The notes beneath the pieces are model-generated. The model saw nothing but the letters and a program-made list of their open reading frames with translations. It was not told where the DNA came from and did not search any database. A DNA stretch of 39,077 nucleotides from Bacteroidales bacterium (GTDB lineage Bacteria > Bacteroidota > Bacteroidia > Bacteroidales > ML635J-15): positions 1 to 39,077 of the forward strand of contig QKHS01000086.1 of assembly GCA_003249955.1 (NCBI GenBank). Direction: 5' to 3'. Made by a program: the position numbers and the translations under genes. Below, one piece after another: positions 8,055 to 15,907 of this stretch. Numbering within the stretch: the first letter of the stretch is position 1; every line of letters begins with the position of its first letter.

Positions 8055-10361
8055 ATGAATATGAAAAATAAGATATTAATTTCCGGGGTATTTTTACTTT
8101 TATCAGGTTTTGTTTTTGCACAGGATTTCGAAAACTATAAAGAGTTATCTTCGGACGGAACCATTCCTATGGATTTTATAACTTTGGCCAACGATAAGTT
8201 TGAGCAGGATAAAACCAAAATTTCGGAGGATGAGCAAAGACATAAAAGAAAGGTTAAGGAACAATTTTATCTTGAGAGTAATTTTTCTATCAGTGAGTTT
8301 TTGAAAAGCGGAAATGTTTTATTTAATGATCCTGTTTCAAATTATCTGAATGAAATTTATAATAACATTAAGCTCTCAAATTCTTTTTTAAATGACGAAG
8401 ATTTGAGGTTTTATACCTGTAAATCTACTATTATAAATGCATATGCAACACATGCCGGAATAATATTCATCAATATCGGGTTAGTTGCGAAAATTAAAAC
8501 AGAAGATGAATTAGCCTATATTATGTGTCATGAAATTTCTCATTACATTGAGGATCACAGTATAAATCAATACACATATAATGATGAAATTGACTCGAAC
8601 AAGGGTTCATACAGAAGAACGTCATGGGAGAAAAAAATGTTTTCAAAAGCCAACTATTCACAGCAACATGAACTGATTGCAGATAGTCTTGGATTAATAA
8701 TGTACTCTAATACAAATTATTGTATAAATTCTCCTGTAGAGGCTCTGGGGAATTTAAAAACTTATAATTCACCTTTCTCAAAAGTATTGGATATTCAAAA
8801 ATCATTTTTTGAAAGCAGCAATATTTCTTTCCCCGACATAAACATTGTTCCTCTCGATTCAATTGAAGTTGAGAAATATGATGATGATAACAATTCCACA
8901 CATCCGGATATAGATGAACGAATGGAAGAAATTGCCGATCAGTTATCTCAACCTGAATATGATGTAGATTCAATAAAGACCAAAACTTTACCGAATAAAT
9001 TTCAGAAACTGGCACAGTTTGAAATGCCACATCTTTATCTTGAAAAAGGAATGACAATTCATGCGTTATATTGTGTAATGTCTTTACTTGAAGAAAACCC
9101 GGATAATAAATATCTTAACGGAATGCTTTGTAATATACTATATGCAATATCTCAAAATTCAACATGCCTAAAGAATTATCCGGATAGGGATGAAATAGCC
9201 GATTTTAAACATTCTCAGCGGGATTATCATAAAGATTTAAAATATAGTTGTGCTGATATGCAACAATTATATCTGTTTTTGAATAAAATGTCAAATGAAC
9301 AAAAAAACAGCCTGGCTATAGTTAAATTATTGGCATTTATTTCTGATAACAATGTAGGTGATAGTGATGCAATGATGCTCAGATTAAGAGATCTTACCAA
9401 AATGAACCTTTCGTATTATTCCGATAGTAAACCAATTAAAAACCTGATTGAGAGAGATTCCGTTTTTGCCGGAATATATAATGATGAAAAACAAATTTCC
9501 AGATCAGAGATAAAAAAATTGAGAAATTCATACAGGGAAGAAGACGAATCCAAAAGCATTATTGTTTCAACGAGAATTATTAAAAATTCATCAATAGATA
9601 AAACTGATGATGTCGCCTCCGGAGAAGAAAATGGAGAAGTGACAGAATCAAAAGAATCTTTATCTGAAGAAGAAGAAACAGCAGAAACCGGGACTTCTAA
9701 AGATGTTAATACAAATACCGGTTCGGATAAAAATGAAAAAAAAGACAAGAAAGAAAAGAAGTTAAAAGCTGAACCAGACCGGATATTATTTGTAACCCCC
9801 GAATTCAGAAAGTTTGACTTAAGAAAAAATCAGGCATATAAATTTCAGGCATCAGAAAAAGCTTTGAACAGCTATCAAAAGAAAATAGAGGATAATGCAG
9901 ATTTGCTGGAAATAGATCATGTAATGCTTTCTACTCTGAATATGGGGGCTGCTGATGTTGAACAAATTAATGATATCTCATTGATTAACACATTTGTTGA
10001 TGAGCATAACAATAATTCGCCATGGACAATGAGTTCAAAAAAAGAAGAAATTCAGAATCTTATTTCAAAATATAATACCGATAAAATTGTATTTGTCGGG
10101 ACTTATTCGTTTCATATGAGCCGGGATGTGGGTTCCGAAATTTATATGGTATTTATCTCTCTGTTTTTACCTCCGGCCATCCCGTTTGCAATATGGCATG
10201 CAATTACGCCCGAATTCCGCACTTTTACATATGTTTTGCTTTATAATCTTTCGACTGAAAAGGTAGATTATTATGAAGTGGAGTATATGAAGATGAATGG
10301 AAATGAGGGTGTGGTAAATACCACTATGTATTACAGTTTTATGAAAATTAAAAATCTTTAA
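8055..10361 (+). CDS. Exported M48-family zinc metallopeptidase with a large unknown C-terminal region
   Basis: Predicted zinc peptidase. From the ATG at 8055 it is 768 aa. A longer frame opening at 8010 overlaps the preceding gene and would bury the signal peptide (about 1-23, ending VFAQ), so it is rejected. The peptidase domain (about 70-240) has zinc ligands His159 and His163 with Glu160 in MCHEISHYIEDH, and third ligand Glu206 with Asp210 in HELIADSLGL, the M48 pattern. After a helical, possibly TPR-like middle comes an acidic then Lys-rich linker (about 505-570). The C-terminal region (about 570-768) was not recognised and contains one hydrophobic stretch (YMVFISLFLPPAIPFAIW). Such a tail is unusual for a soluble exported M48 enzyme. 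Confidence 0.85.
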   Translation: MNMKNKILISGVFLLLSGFVFAQDFENYKELSSDGTIPMDFITLANDKFEQDKTKISEDEQRHKRKVKEQFYLESNFSISEFLKSGNVLFNDPVSNYLNEIYNNIKLSNSFLNDEDLRFYTCKSTIINAYATHAGIIFINIGLVAKIKTEDELAYIMCHEISHYIEDHSINQYTYNDEIDSNKGSYRRTSWEKKMFSKANYSQQHELIADSLGLIMYSNTNYCINSPVEALGNLKTYNSPFSKVLDIQKSFFESSNISFPDINIVPLDSIEVEKYDDDNNSTHPDIDERMEEIADQLSQPEYDVDSIKTKTLPNKFQKLAQFEMPHLYLEKGMTIHALYCVMSLLEENPDNKYLNGMLCNILYAISQNSTCLKNYPDRDEIADFKHSQRDYHKDLKYSCADMQQLYLFLNKMSNEQKNSLAIVKLLAFISDNNVGDSDAMMLRLRDLTKMNLSYYSDSKPIKNLIERDSVFAGIYNDEKQISRSEIKKLRNSYREEDESKSIIVSTRIIKNSSIDKTDDVASGEENGEVTESKESLSEEEETAETGTSKDVNTNTGSDKNEKKDKKEKKLKAEPDRILFVTPEFRKFDLRKNQAYKFQASEKALNSYQKKIEDNADLLEIDHVMLSTLNMGAADVEQINDISLINTFVDEHNNNSPWTMSSKKEEIQNLISKYNTDKIVFVGTYSFHMSRDVGSEIYMVFISLFLPPAIPFAIWHAITPEFRTFTYVLLYNLSTEKVDYYEVEYMKMNGNEGVVNTTMYYSFMKIKNL

Positions 10362-10362
10362 T

Positions 10363-11100
10363 ATGAATTCAATAAAAAATATTTTACTTATTTCATTTCT
10401 GTTTTTGATTGTTTTCTGTAATGCTCAAAATCCCGGTTATTTAGGCCGGAGGATTATAGTTTCTACAGGCGTAAGAGGAATGCCTTTTGTAGGCAAGCTC
10501 CTTGCAGAAGATAATAATCTTGATTTTAATCTTAGATGGTCTGCAAATGCCGAGTTTGTAATTAGTAAGCAAATTTCAGCCGGATATATTTTTGAAAGAG
10601 TCAGCGATAAAATATTTCTGGATAATATGTCAGTTTCAGAGCAGTTACCTATAGTATATTATACATCTGACGTCGAACATAACCCGGTGCAGAGCCTTAA
10701 ATCAGCAGCATTTTTTTGTGGAAATAACCATGGAATGTTTGTTAAGTTTTACAAGAATAAGAAACTGGGAGCCATTGCACCTATAGGACAATATTTTATT
10801 ATGGAATATTTTTTTAATAATACAAATATAAAAGATGACGGCAGGTACTTTAATAATGAAGATATTACTTTGTTACATTCTGTTAAAAGCAGAACGTTTG
10901 CAATAGGATGGGGGGTACAGAATGTTTATTACAAATACCTTACAGTTGACTTCAGGTTCGGACTAGGTTATAATAAAGTCGGTTTTCATGCAAAGGTAGA
11001 TGGGGAGTATGAAAATCCTCTGTTTTATAAAGCGGAATCCAAACTTTTTTCCGATAACCTGTTTATGCTGAAATTAAGTGTTGGCTGGATAATTTTTTAA
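10363..11100 (+). CDS. Probable outer-membrane beta-barrel protein, last gene of the cluster
   Basis: Not recognised as a named family. It has a signal peptide (about 1-21, ending CNAQ). The rest has alternating hydrophobic and polar stretches with many aromatic and glycine residues, for example GQYFIMEYFF, FAIGWGVQNVYY and VDFRFGLGYN. It ends LSVGWIIF, and a terminal aromatic residue is typical of outer-membrane barrels. At 245 aa it could form about 8-10 strands. It begins 1 bp after the metallopeptidase stop, so the two are almost certainly co-translated. It ends 6 bp from the convergent AlbA_2-type gene, and no terminator hairpin was seen between them. Confidence 0.8.
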   Translation: MNSIKNILLISFLFLIVFCNAQNPGYLGRRIIVSTGVRGMPFVGKLLAEDNNLDFNLRWSANAEFVISKQISAGYIFERVSDKIFLDNMSVSEQLPIVYYTSDVEHNPVQSLKSAAFFCGNNHGMFVKFYKNKKLGAIAPIGQYFIMEYFFNNTNIKDDGRYFNNEDITLLHSVKSRTFAIGWGVQNVYYKYLTVDFRFGLGYNKVGFHAKVDGEYENPLFYKAESKLFSDNLFMLKLSVGWIIF

Positions 11101-11106
11101 AGAAAA

Positions 11107-12057
11107 TTAAATATTCATAGTTAAAGTCCGAACATTAGTAAAATCTTCTTTTCTGAGGATTTTGCCATTATAAGTCAATGTGTCGCTTAGTTTAAGACTG
11201 TGCTTTTTTATCCCGTTACTGAAATATAATGTCACATTAAGATATTCTTTCATAAAGACTTCAAGATTTTCAGCATTTACGGTAATTTTAGCTTCTATCA
11301 TAGTTGCAATTTCCTGTTGAAACAAAGGATGATTTCCTTTATTCCCGAAAACTACATGTGAACCTTCATGTCTTATAAATAAAGCCTGCAAAGGCTGGAA
11401 ACTTTCTTCGTATAACCCGGCAGGAAATGAAATTTCGGTTTTATAGTCTTTTTCTACAATATTTCCGGCATTGCGGATAAGTATTTTTGGGTAAAAACTC
11501 ATTGCCGAGAACTTCCCTGCACTTAAAACCGGCAACCCGTTGGTGTTGTAAATGCCAAGAAACTCTAATTCGCATGAACTTAGTTTGCCGTATAGCATTC
11601 TTACTTCGGCTTCATCAAGTATAACAGCTTTTGTTTTCTGCCATTTGTAATACCTTGAGTCCGAGAACATGTGCGGCTGTTCATTATTGGCAGGAATCTG
11701 TATGTGAATTATTTTGGAAATATCATCATTGCCGGCAGCAGAAATATCAATTTTGAGATCTTTTACAGGCCTGTCAATCTGAGACTGTATTTCATGAAAT
11801 AACCAGTCTGATGTTTTATGAAATTTTGTAACCGGATCAATTTTTTCGGCTCTGCCACGCCTGGAAGATATCCCGTAAATAATGTCGCCGCCACCTGAAT
11901 TCGCTACAGCACATACCGTTCTTGACAGTCTGGTCATTGATACTGTTGATGTGTCAAGCTCAGAGCCTTTAAAAAACAACAATGACGAATGCATTCTTGT
12001 ATTGGTGGTTACCAATTCAGAATAAAATTCCTGTGATATTTTATCAGGCAAATTCAT
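11107..12057 (-). CDS. AlbA_2/Schlafen-type putative DNA-binding protein
   Basis: The N-terminal part (about 22-150) fits the AlbA_2 (Schlafen-like, formerly divergent AAA-4) domain: an acidic residue in FFKGSELD, then VCAVANSGGGDIIYGI, IHIQIPANNEQPH and the YYKW strand. The family is linked to nucleic-acid binding and sometimes nuclease activity; no HTH or helicase part follows. The C-terminal half (about 165-316) was not recognised and looks beta-rich, with HEGSHVVFG. The protein is cytoplasmic with no leader. The promoter -7 element ends only 5 nt before the ATG, so the message may be leaderless. It could be a regulator; a defence role cannot be argued because no partner genes are present. 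Confidence 0.78.
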   Translation of the reverse strand: MNLPDKISQEFYSELVTTNTRMHSSLLFFKGSELDTSTVSMTRLSRTVCAVANSGGGDIIYGISSRRGRAEKIDPVTKFHKTSDWLFHEIQSQIDRPVKDLKIDISAAGNDDISKIIHIQIPANNEQPHMFSDSRYYKWQKTKAVILDEAEVRMLYGKLSSCELEFLGIYNTNGLPVLSAGKFSAMSFYPKILIRNAGNIVEKDYKTEISFPAGLYEESFQPLQALFIRHEGSHVVFGNKGNHPLFQQEIATMIEAKITVNAENLEVFMKEYLNVTLYFSNGIKKHSLKLSDTLTYNGKILRKEDFTNVRTLTMNI

Positions 12058-12062
12058 GTTTA

Positions 12063-12070
12063 CAAAAATA
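12063..12070 (-). promoter_or_regulatory. -7 promoter element abutting the AlbA_2-type gene
   Basis: TATTTTTG on the minus strand is followed by only TAAAC and then ATG. With the usual distance from this element to the transcription start, the leader would be about 0-2 nt. Confidence 0.5.
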
Positions 12071-12128
12071 GTAAAATATTGAAGATGAGCAAAAATGCCT
12101 GATTTATAATTATGGCGTATAATTATAA

Positions 12129-12839
12129 TTACAACATAGGAATGTCCATTAATAAAATTTTGCTTTTTGCTTCCGCCGTTATTTCTATTTCCCCGGTATC
12201 AGATATGCCCAGAGCATCTCTTTTCTCAAGTTTTATTCCTTCAATCACAGCATTGCCTTCAATTACAAAAATATAGACTCCGTTAGTTTCCTTTTTTAGT
12301 TTATGTTTAACGGACTTCTTTTCGTCAAACTCACCGAGATAAAACCACGCGTCCTGATAAATCCATGTTCCGTCATCATCTTTATCAGGAGATACTATCT
12401 GAAGAAAATTATTTTTCATTTTTTCTTTATCAAGTGTAATCTGGTCATAACGTGGCGTGACATTTTTTATTTTTGTAAAAATCCAGATCTGAAGAGTATT
12501 AGCATCAATATCGCTGTTCGCATTGAATTCACTGTGATAAATGCCTGTCCCCGCACTCATTACCTGAACATCCCCCGAGTTAATTACTCCGTGGTTTCCC
12601 ATACTGTCTTTGTGCTCCAATGCTCCGTAAAGAGGGATTGTAATTATTTCCATATTGTCGTGAGGATGTGTCCCGAAACCTTCTCCGCCTGCAATTATAT
12701 CATCATTTAATACTCTTAGCACACCAAAATGTATTCTGTCGGGGTTGTAGTAATTTGCAAAACTGAAACTGTGAGTAGCCTTTAACCATCCATGGTCGGC
12801 ATAACCACGGGTGTTTGATTTATGTAATATCGTTTTCAT
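12129..12839 (-). CDS. Pirin family protein (YhhW-like, possible quercetin 2,3-dioxygenase)
   Basis: Bicupin of the pirin family. The N-terminal cupin has the metal ligands expected from YhhW and human pirin: His58 and His60 in THPHDNMEII, and His102 and Glu104 in GTGIYHSEFN. The opening HGWLKATHSFSFANYY is diagnostic. The C-terminal cupin (about 130-236) lacks obvious metal ligands, as usual. The length of 236 aa is normal. Some members cleave quercetin in vitro, but the physiological role is generally unknown and may be redox-related. It lies 71 bp upstream of the AlbA_2-type gene on the same strand, but that gene has its own -7 element. Confidence 0.95.
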   Translation of the reverse strand: MKTILHKSNTRGYADHGWLKATHSFSFANYYNPDRIHFGVLRVLNDDIIAGGEGFGTHPHDNMEIITIPLYGALEHKDSMGNHGVINSGDVQVMSAGTGIYHSEFNANSDIDANTLQIWIFTKIKNVTPRYDQITLDKEKMKNNFLQIVSPDKDDDGTWIYQDAWFYLGEFDEKKSVKHKLKKETNGVYIFVIEGNAVIEGIKLEKRDALGISDTGEIEITAEAKSKILLMDIPML

Positions 12840-12980
12840 TTTGTTTATTATTTAATTCAAATTATTTAATAAACAGAAGACTTAACTTATTGTTAGCGCC
12901 GGAACGAACTAAATCATTTATTGAGATATTACAAAAACCGGATTGTCTTCTTTAATTCTGTTAATACAAATATCAATAAC
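12840..12980. other. Short intergenic region upstream of the pirin gene
   Basis: No open frame. A TAATTTG about 20 nt before the pirin ATG is one base short of the -7 consensus and is not called. No terminator hairpin was found for the gene ending at 12981. Confidence 0.3.
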
Positions 12981-13922
12981 TTACTTTAGTTTTACTGATT
13001 TGGTTTTTATTTCTATGCCTTCATCAGTAAATTCACTGTATCTTATGGTTACATATCCGGGTTTTGATTTGTCTTTGGATATTGCATCAACGCCTTCTTC
13101 CCATTGATCACAGTGTGTGATTATCGGATCAACCAGATATTGCCACTGTCCGTTTTTATAAGTATAAACTTTGTACTCATGCCAGCAACTGGTCCACCAC
13201 GAAGGTAAAATACCTATTTCGTCAAATCCGTCATTGTTAAGATCTCCTTCATTTACAGGTGTTCCGCCTATGCAGTTTTCAAGTTTTATCGCAGGGATAG
13301 CCGGGTCTGAGAATTGAATATAGCAGTCACAAGGACCGTCGCATTCACCAAAATTATCTTCTGTCTGGTTTTTAGGGAATGCAGGAAATTTTAACCACAT
13401 TGTTTCTTTTTCTTTACCAAGAACAATATTTACTTTTTCGGATGTTGATGAATTCATACTTTTAAGATTTTCATCTGTAACAGAATCTCCTTCTGTGCCG
13501 ATTTTCCAATCTTTTCCAACTTTTATAAATATCAGATAAGATGGATATTCTTCTGTTTTTCCGTTCCATCTTGATTTTTTTACAAAACTGCACTTTACCT
13601 CAGTGTCGCTTATATATTCTATTTTTATTCCGCCTTCAATTGTTTGTCTGAAATCCGAATATTTCTTTAATAACATGTTCTTTTTTTCCACACATTTATT
13701 CTTGTTAAGATCGGTTTGATAAAACACAACATCATCAGCATATAATTTTTTAAATACTTCAATATCTTTTGAATTATGGGCATCATTCCATTCCGTTACG
13801 AGTTTTGCAAAGTCAGTTTCTTTTGTTTTTGTTTCAGGATGATTTGACCTTGAATTGTTATTACATGAATAAACTGCAGTAAGCAGAATAATAAAAGTTG
13901 CTGTATAGAGAAAGTTTTTCAT
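12981..13922 (-). CDS. Lipoprotein with an NTF2/SnoaL-like domain and an unknown C-terminal domain
   Basis: The leader ends in AVYSC (lipidated Cys20, followed by NNNSRS), so this is a membrane-anchored exported protein. Residues about 38-150 look like an NTF2-like (SnoaL/DUF4440) fold: LVTEWNDAHNSKDIEVF, LYADDVVFYQ and YPSYLIFIKVGKDWKI. The rest (about 165-313) contains CDGPCDCYIQF, then GDLNNDGFDEIGILP, which resembles one FG-GAP-type calcium loop, and YKVYTYKNGQWQYL. This second part resembles integrin-repeat-like modules of Bacteroidota lipoproteins, but the family was not identified. A perfect -7 element lies 25 nt upstream. No catalytic role can be assigned. Confidence 0.82.
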   Translation of the reverse strand: MKNFLYTATFIILLTAVYSCNNNSRSNHPETKTKETDFAKLVTEWNDAHNSKDIEVFKKLYADDVVFYQTDLNKNKCVEKKNMLLKKYSDFRQTIEGGIKIEYISDTEVKCSFVKKSRWNGKTEEYPSYLIFIKVGKDWKIGTEGDSVTDENLKSMNSSTSEKVNIVLGKEKETMWLKFPAFPKNQTEDNFGECDGPCDCYIQFSDPAIPAIKLENCIGGTPVNEGDLNNDGFDEIGILPSWWTSCWHEYKVYTYKNGQWQYLVDPIITHCDQWEEGVDAISKDKSKPGYVTIRYSEFTDEGIEIKTKSVKLK

Positions 13923-13946
13923 AAAAACAGTATTGTTGTAAATACA

Positions 13947-13955
13947 GCAAAGATA
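13947..13955 (-). promoter_or_regulatory. -7 promoter element for the NTF2-like lipoprotein gene
   Basis: TATCTTTGC on the minus strand is an exact match to TAnnTTTGC, 25 nt before the ATG. Confidence 0.65.
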
Positions 13956-14096
13956 AGAATTATAAAGATTGGATATTTATTAATCTGGCTGTTTAAACCT
14001 TAATTAATACAAGTTTTTTAAACCAGGTATTGACCGGCCTGAATTTAATATCCCGGTATTCTTAAGCTTACGAGCGGATATAATTGCAATCAGATG

Positions 14097-15176
14097 CTAT
14101 TCGTTATTTTTCCTCAGATCATACTCTTGCAGAATATCGTCGAAAGTCTGTTTAACAGAAATAATTTTTTCTGATAAATAAGCATTTGAACCGGCAAAAG
14201 CATATCCGCTGTTGAAATTACCTTTAAAAGCACTGTATAAAGCACTTATTATGCAATAAGGACTTGAAGATATTTCACATGTTTTGATACATTTAAAAGG
14301 ACAACGTACAGGAACTTTCTGACCTAATTTAACTTTTTCAAGAAAGGAGTTCATAATTGCACGTCCCGGCATACCGACAGGACTTTTTATTATTTTTATG
14401 TCCTCTGATTTTGCATTAATATAGCTTTGCTTAAAACTATCAGAAGCGTCACATTCTGTAGTGGTTACAAAACGCGAACCCATTTGAACACCGGAAGCTC
14501 CGAGTTTTATAATATCAGAAATGTCCTGGCCGGTATATACCCCGCCTGCTGCAATAACCGGTATCTTAACATTGTAAATATTCTCAAAATCTTTAACTAC
14601 TGCTACAACTTCAGGAATCAGATGCTCCAGAGAATAATTGTCGTCAGTAATCTGTTCGGCTTTAAACCCGAGATGTCCGCCTGCTTTTGGACCTTCTACC
14701 ACAATAGCGTCTGGCAAATAATCATACTCACTTTTCCATTTCCCGCAAATAACTTTTGCAGCTCTGGCAGAAGAAACTATAGGGACAAGTTTGGTTGTAC
14801 TGTCTTTTGTTAAAAATGACGGCAAGTTTAATGGTAACCCGCCACCGCTAAAAATGATGTCGGCCTTTTCTGATATTGCAGTTTTAACCATGTCCGCAAA
14901 ATTGGACATGGCTACCATGACATTTATTCCAATAATTCCACGCGTTTTTTCTCTTGCTTTACGCAATTCTTCTTTCAAACCTGTTATACTGTTTTCGAGG
15001 AAATCTACTCCGGCTTGCCGGTAAAGCATTCCAAGCCCGGCACTTGCTATTACTCCTACACCTCCCTGATTTGCGACTGCTGCGGCCATCCCTGAAAGAG
15101 AAATTCCTACTCCCATGCCACCCTGAATAATCGGAATCCTGATTTCAAGATTTCCGATCTTTAATGATTGTATCAT
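14097..15176 (-). CDS. Nitronate monooxygenase / FabK-like FMN enzyme
   Basis: TIM-barrel flavoprotein of the 2-nitropropane dioxygenase family. The start IPIIQGGMGVGISLSGMAAAVANQ is the FMN-binding strand-loop of the family. VVEGPKAGGHLGF contains the region of the catalytic His, and VIAAGGVYTGQDI and GASGVQMGSRFVTTTEC complete the phosphate-binding end. The length of 359 aa is normal. Members oxidise nitronates such as propionate-3-nitronate, but FabK enoyl-ACP reductases share the fold, so the substrate is uncertain. The C-terminal part contains a cysteine-rich stretch (CPFKCIKTCEI). A -7 element and a small inverted repeat lie in the leader. Confidence 0.9.
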   Translation of the reverse strand: MIQSLKIGNLEIRIPIIQGGMGVGISLSGMAAAVANQGGVGVIASAGLGMLYRQAGVDFLENSITGLKEELRKAREKTRGIIGINVMVAMSNFADMVKTAISEKADIIFSGGGLPLNLPSFLTKDSTTKLVPIVSSARAAKVICGKWKSEYDYLPDAIVVEGPKAGGHLGFKAEQITDDNYSLEHLIPEVVAVVKDFENIYNVKIPVIAAGGVYTGQDISDIIKLGASGVQMGSRFVTTTECDASDSFKQSYINAKSEDIKIIKSPVGMPGRAIMNSFLEKVKLGQKVPVRCPFKCIKTCEISSSPYCIISALYSAFKGNFNSGYAFAGSNAYLSEKIISVKQTFDDILQEYDLRKNNE

Positions 15177-15194
15177 TTAGTTTTTTTTTGAACC

Positions 15195-15212
15195 ATCAGA
15201 ATTGTCTCTGAT
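15195..15212. promoter_or_regulatory. Inverted repeat in the leader of the nitronate monooxygenase-like gene
   Basis: ATCAGA-6 nt-TCTGAT is a perfect inverted repeat between the -7 element and the start codon. It could be an operator or a small RNA hairpin. The arms are short, so chance is possible. Confidence 0.3.
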
Positions 15213-15219
15213 TGTCGCG

Positions 15220-15228
15220 GCAAAGGTA
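15220..15228 (-). promoter_or_regulatory. -7 promoter element for the nitronate monooxygenase-like gene
   Basis: TACCTTTGC on the minus strand matches TAnnTTTGC and lies 43 nt before the ATG. Confidence 0.6.
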
Positions 15229-15443
15229 GTTTAATTTAAGTTAATTCAAGTATTTTTTTACTATAATAAATATTTCAATAATATTGTGCTTTTGATTTTC
15301 TGAGTATTCGCCATAATATGTATGTTTTTTTTATCATATTTGGAAATCAGAAAATATGAATATGCGGATATTTAATGATGAACAGGATGACATAGGTAAC
15401 ACCTGCAAAACAAGTTTTAAATTTGAGAAAGAAGTTAAGATTG
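15229..15443. other. Intergenic region with one weak 43-codon plus-strand frame
   Basis: AT-rich spacer between the DUF302 stop and the nitronate monooxygenase promoter. A plus-strand frame at 15356-15487 (starts MNMRIFNDEQ, 43 codons) runs antisense into the 3' end of the DUF302 gene. It has no recognised motif or promoter, so it is mentioned but not called as a gene. Confidence 0.3.
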
Positions 15444-15833
15444 TTATAAATTATCAACAACTTTTTTTATTTTTTCGCGAATATTGACAGCTACTTCACC
15501 TAACGTTTCATTTTTTACAGAGCTCATAGATGCTATGGGATCAATCCCTGCAACTTCAATGTCTCCGTTTTCCAGTTCCTGAACAATAAAATTGCAGGGT
15601 AACATTGTGCCTATTTTGTTTTCACTTTGTAATGCTTTGTATGCAGACTGAGGATGACAGGCTCCCAGAATTCTGTATGGCCTTATATCTGCGTCAATTT
15701 TCTTTTTTAATGTCTCTTTTACATCAATATCGGTTAATACTCCAAACCCTTCTTTTTTTAGTTCGTTTGTTACATGAACGACAGCATCATTAAAATCTCT
15801 CGTTTTTAAAACTTTATTGAAATAGTAACTCAT
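15444..15833 (-). CDS. DUF302 domain protein
   Basis: Small soluble protein (129 aa) of the DUF302 family. It opens with MSYYFNKVL, then VTNELKKEGFGVLTDIDV and the diagnostic YRILGACHPQSAYKAL, where the Cys-His pair is conserved in many members. IGTMLPCNFIVQEL and VAGIDPIASM complete the fold. No signal peptide is present. The function of the family is unknown; it is often seen near sulfur-oxidation, redox or copper genes, but no such link is visible here. It lies 74 bp downstream of a T9SS cargo gene on the same strand with no -7 element of its own, so it may be read from the upstream promoter. Confidence 0.93.
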   Translation of the reverse strand: MSYYFNKVLKTRDFNDAVVHVTNELKKEGFGVLTDIDVKETLKKKIDADIRPYRILGACHPQSAYKALQSENKIGTMLPCNFIVQELENGDIEVAGIDPIASMSSVKNETLGEVAVNIREKIKKVVDNL

Positions 15834-15907
15834 AGCTTTTTTATTTGATTATTATCATCCTTTTTAACCGTTATTCCTGCTGTTTGTTCATGTCTTACAG
15901 AAGATTA

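Noticed and set aside
11107-13922. AlbA_2-type gene and neighbours as a defence island
   Set aside because: The flanking genes are a pirin and a lipoprotein. No nuclease, helicase or other defence partner was recognised.
15356-15487. 43-codon plus-strand frame antisense to the DUF302 3' end
   Set aside because: No motif or promoter. Half of it overlaps a confident gene on the other strand.
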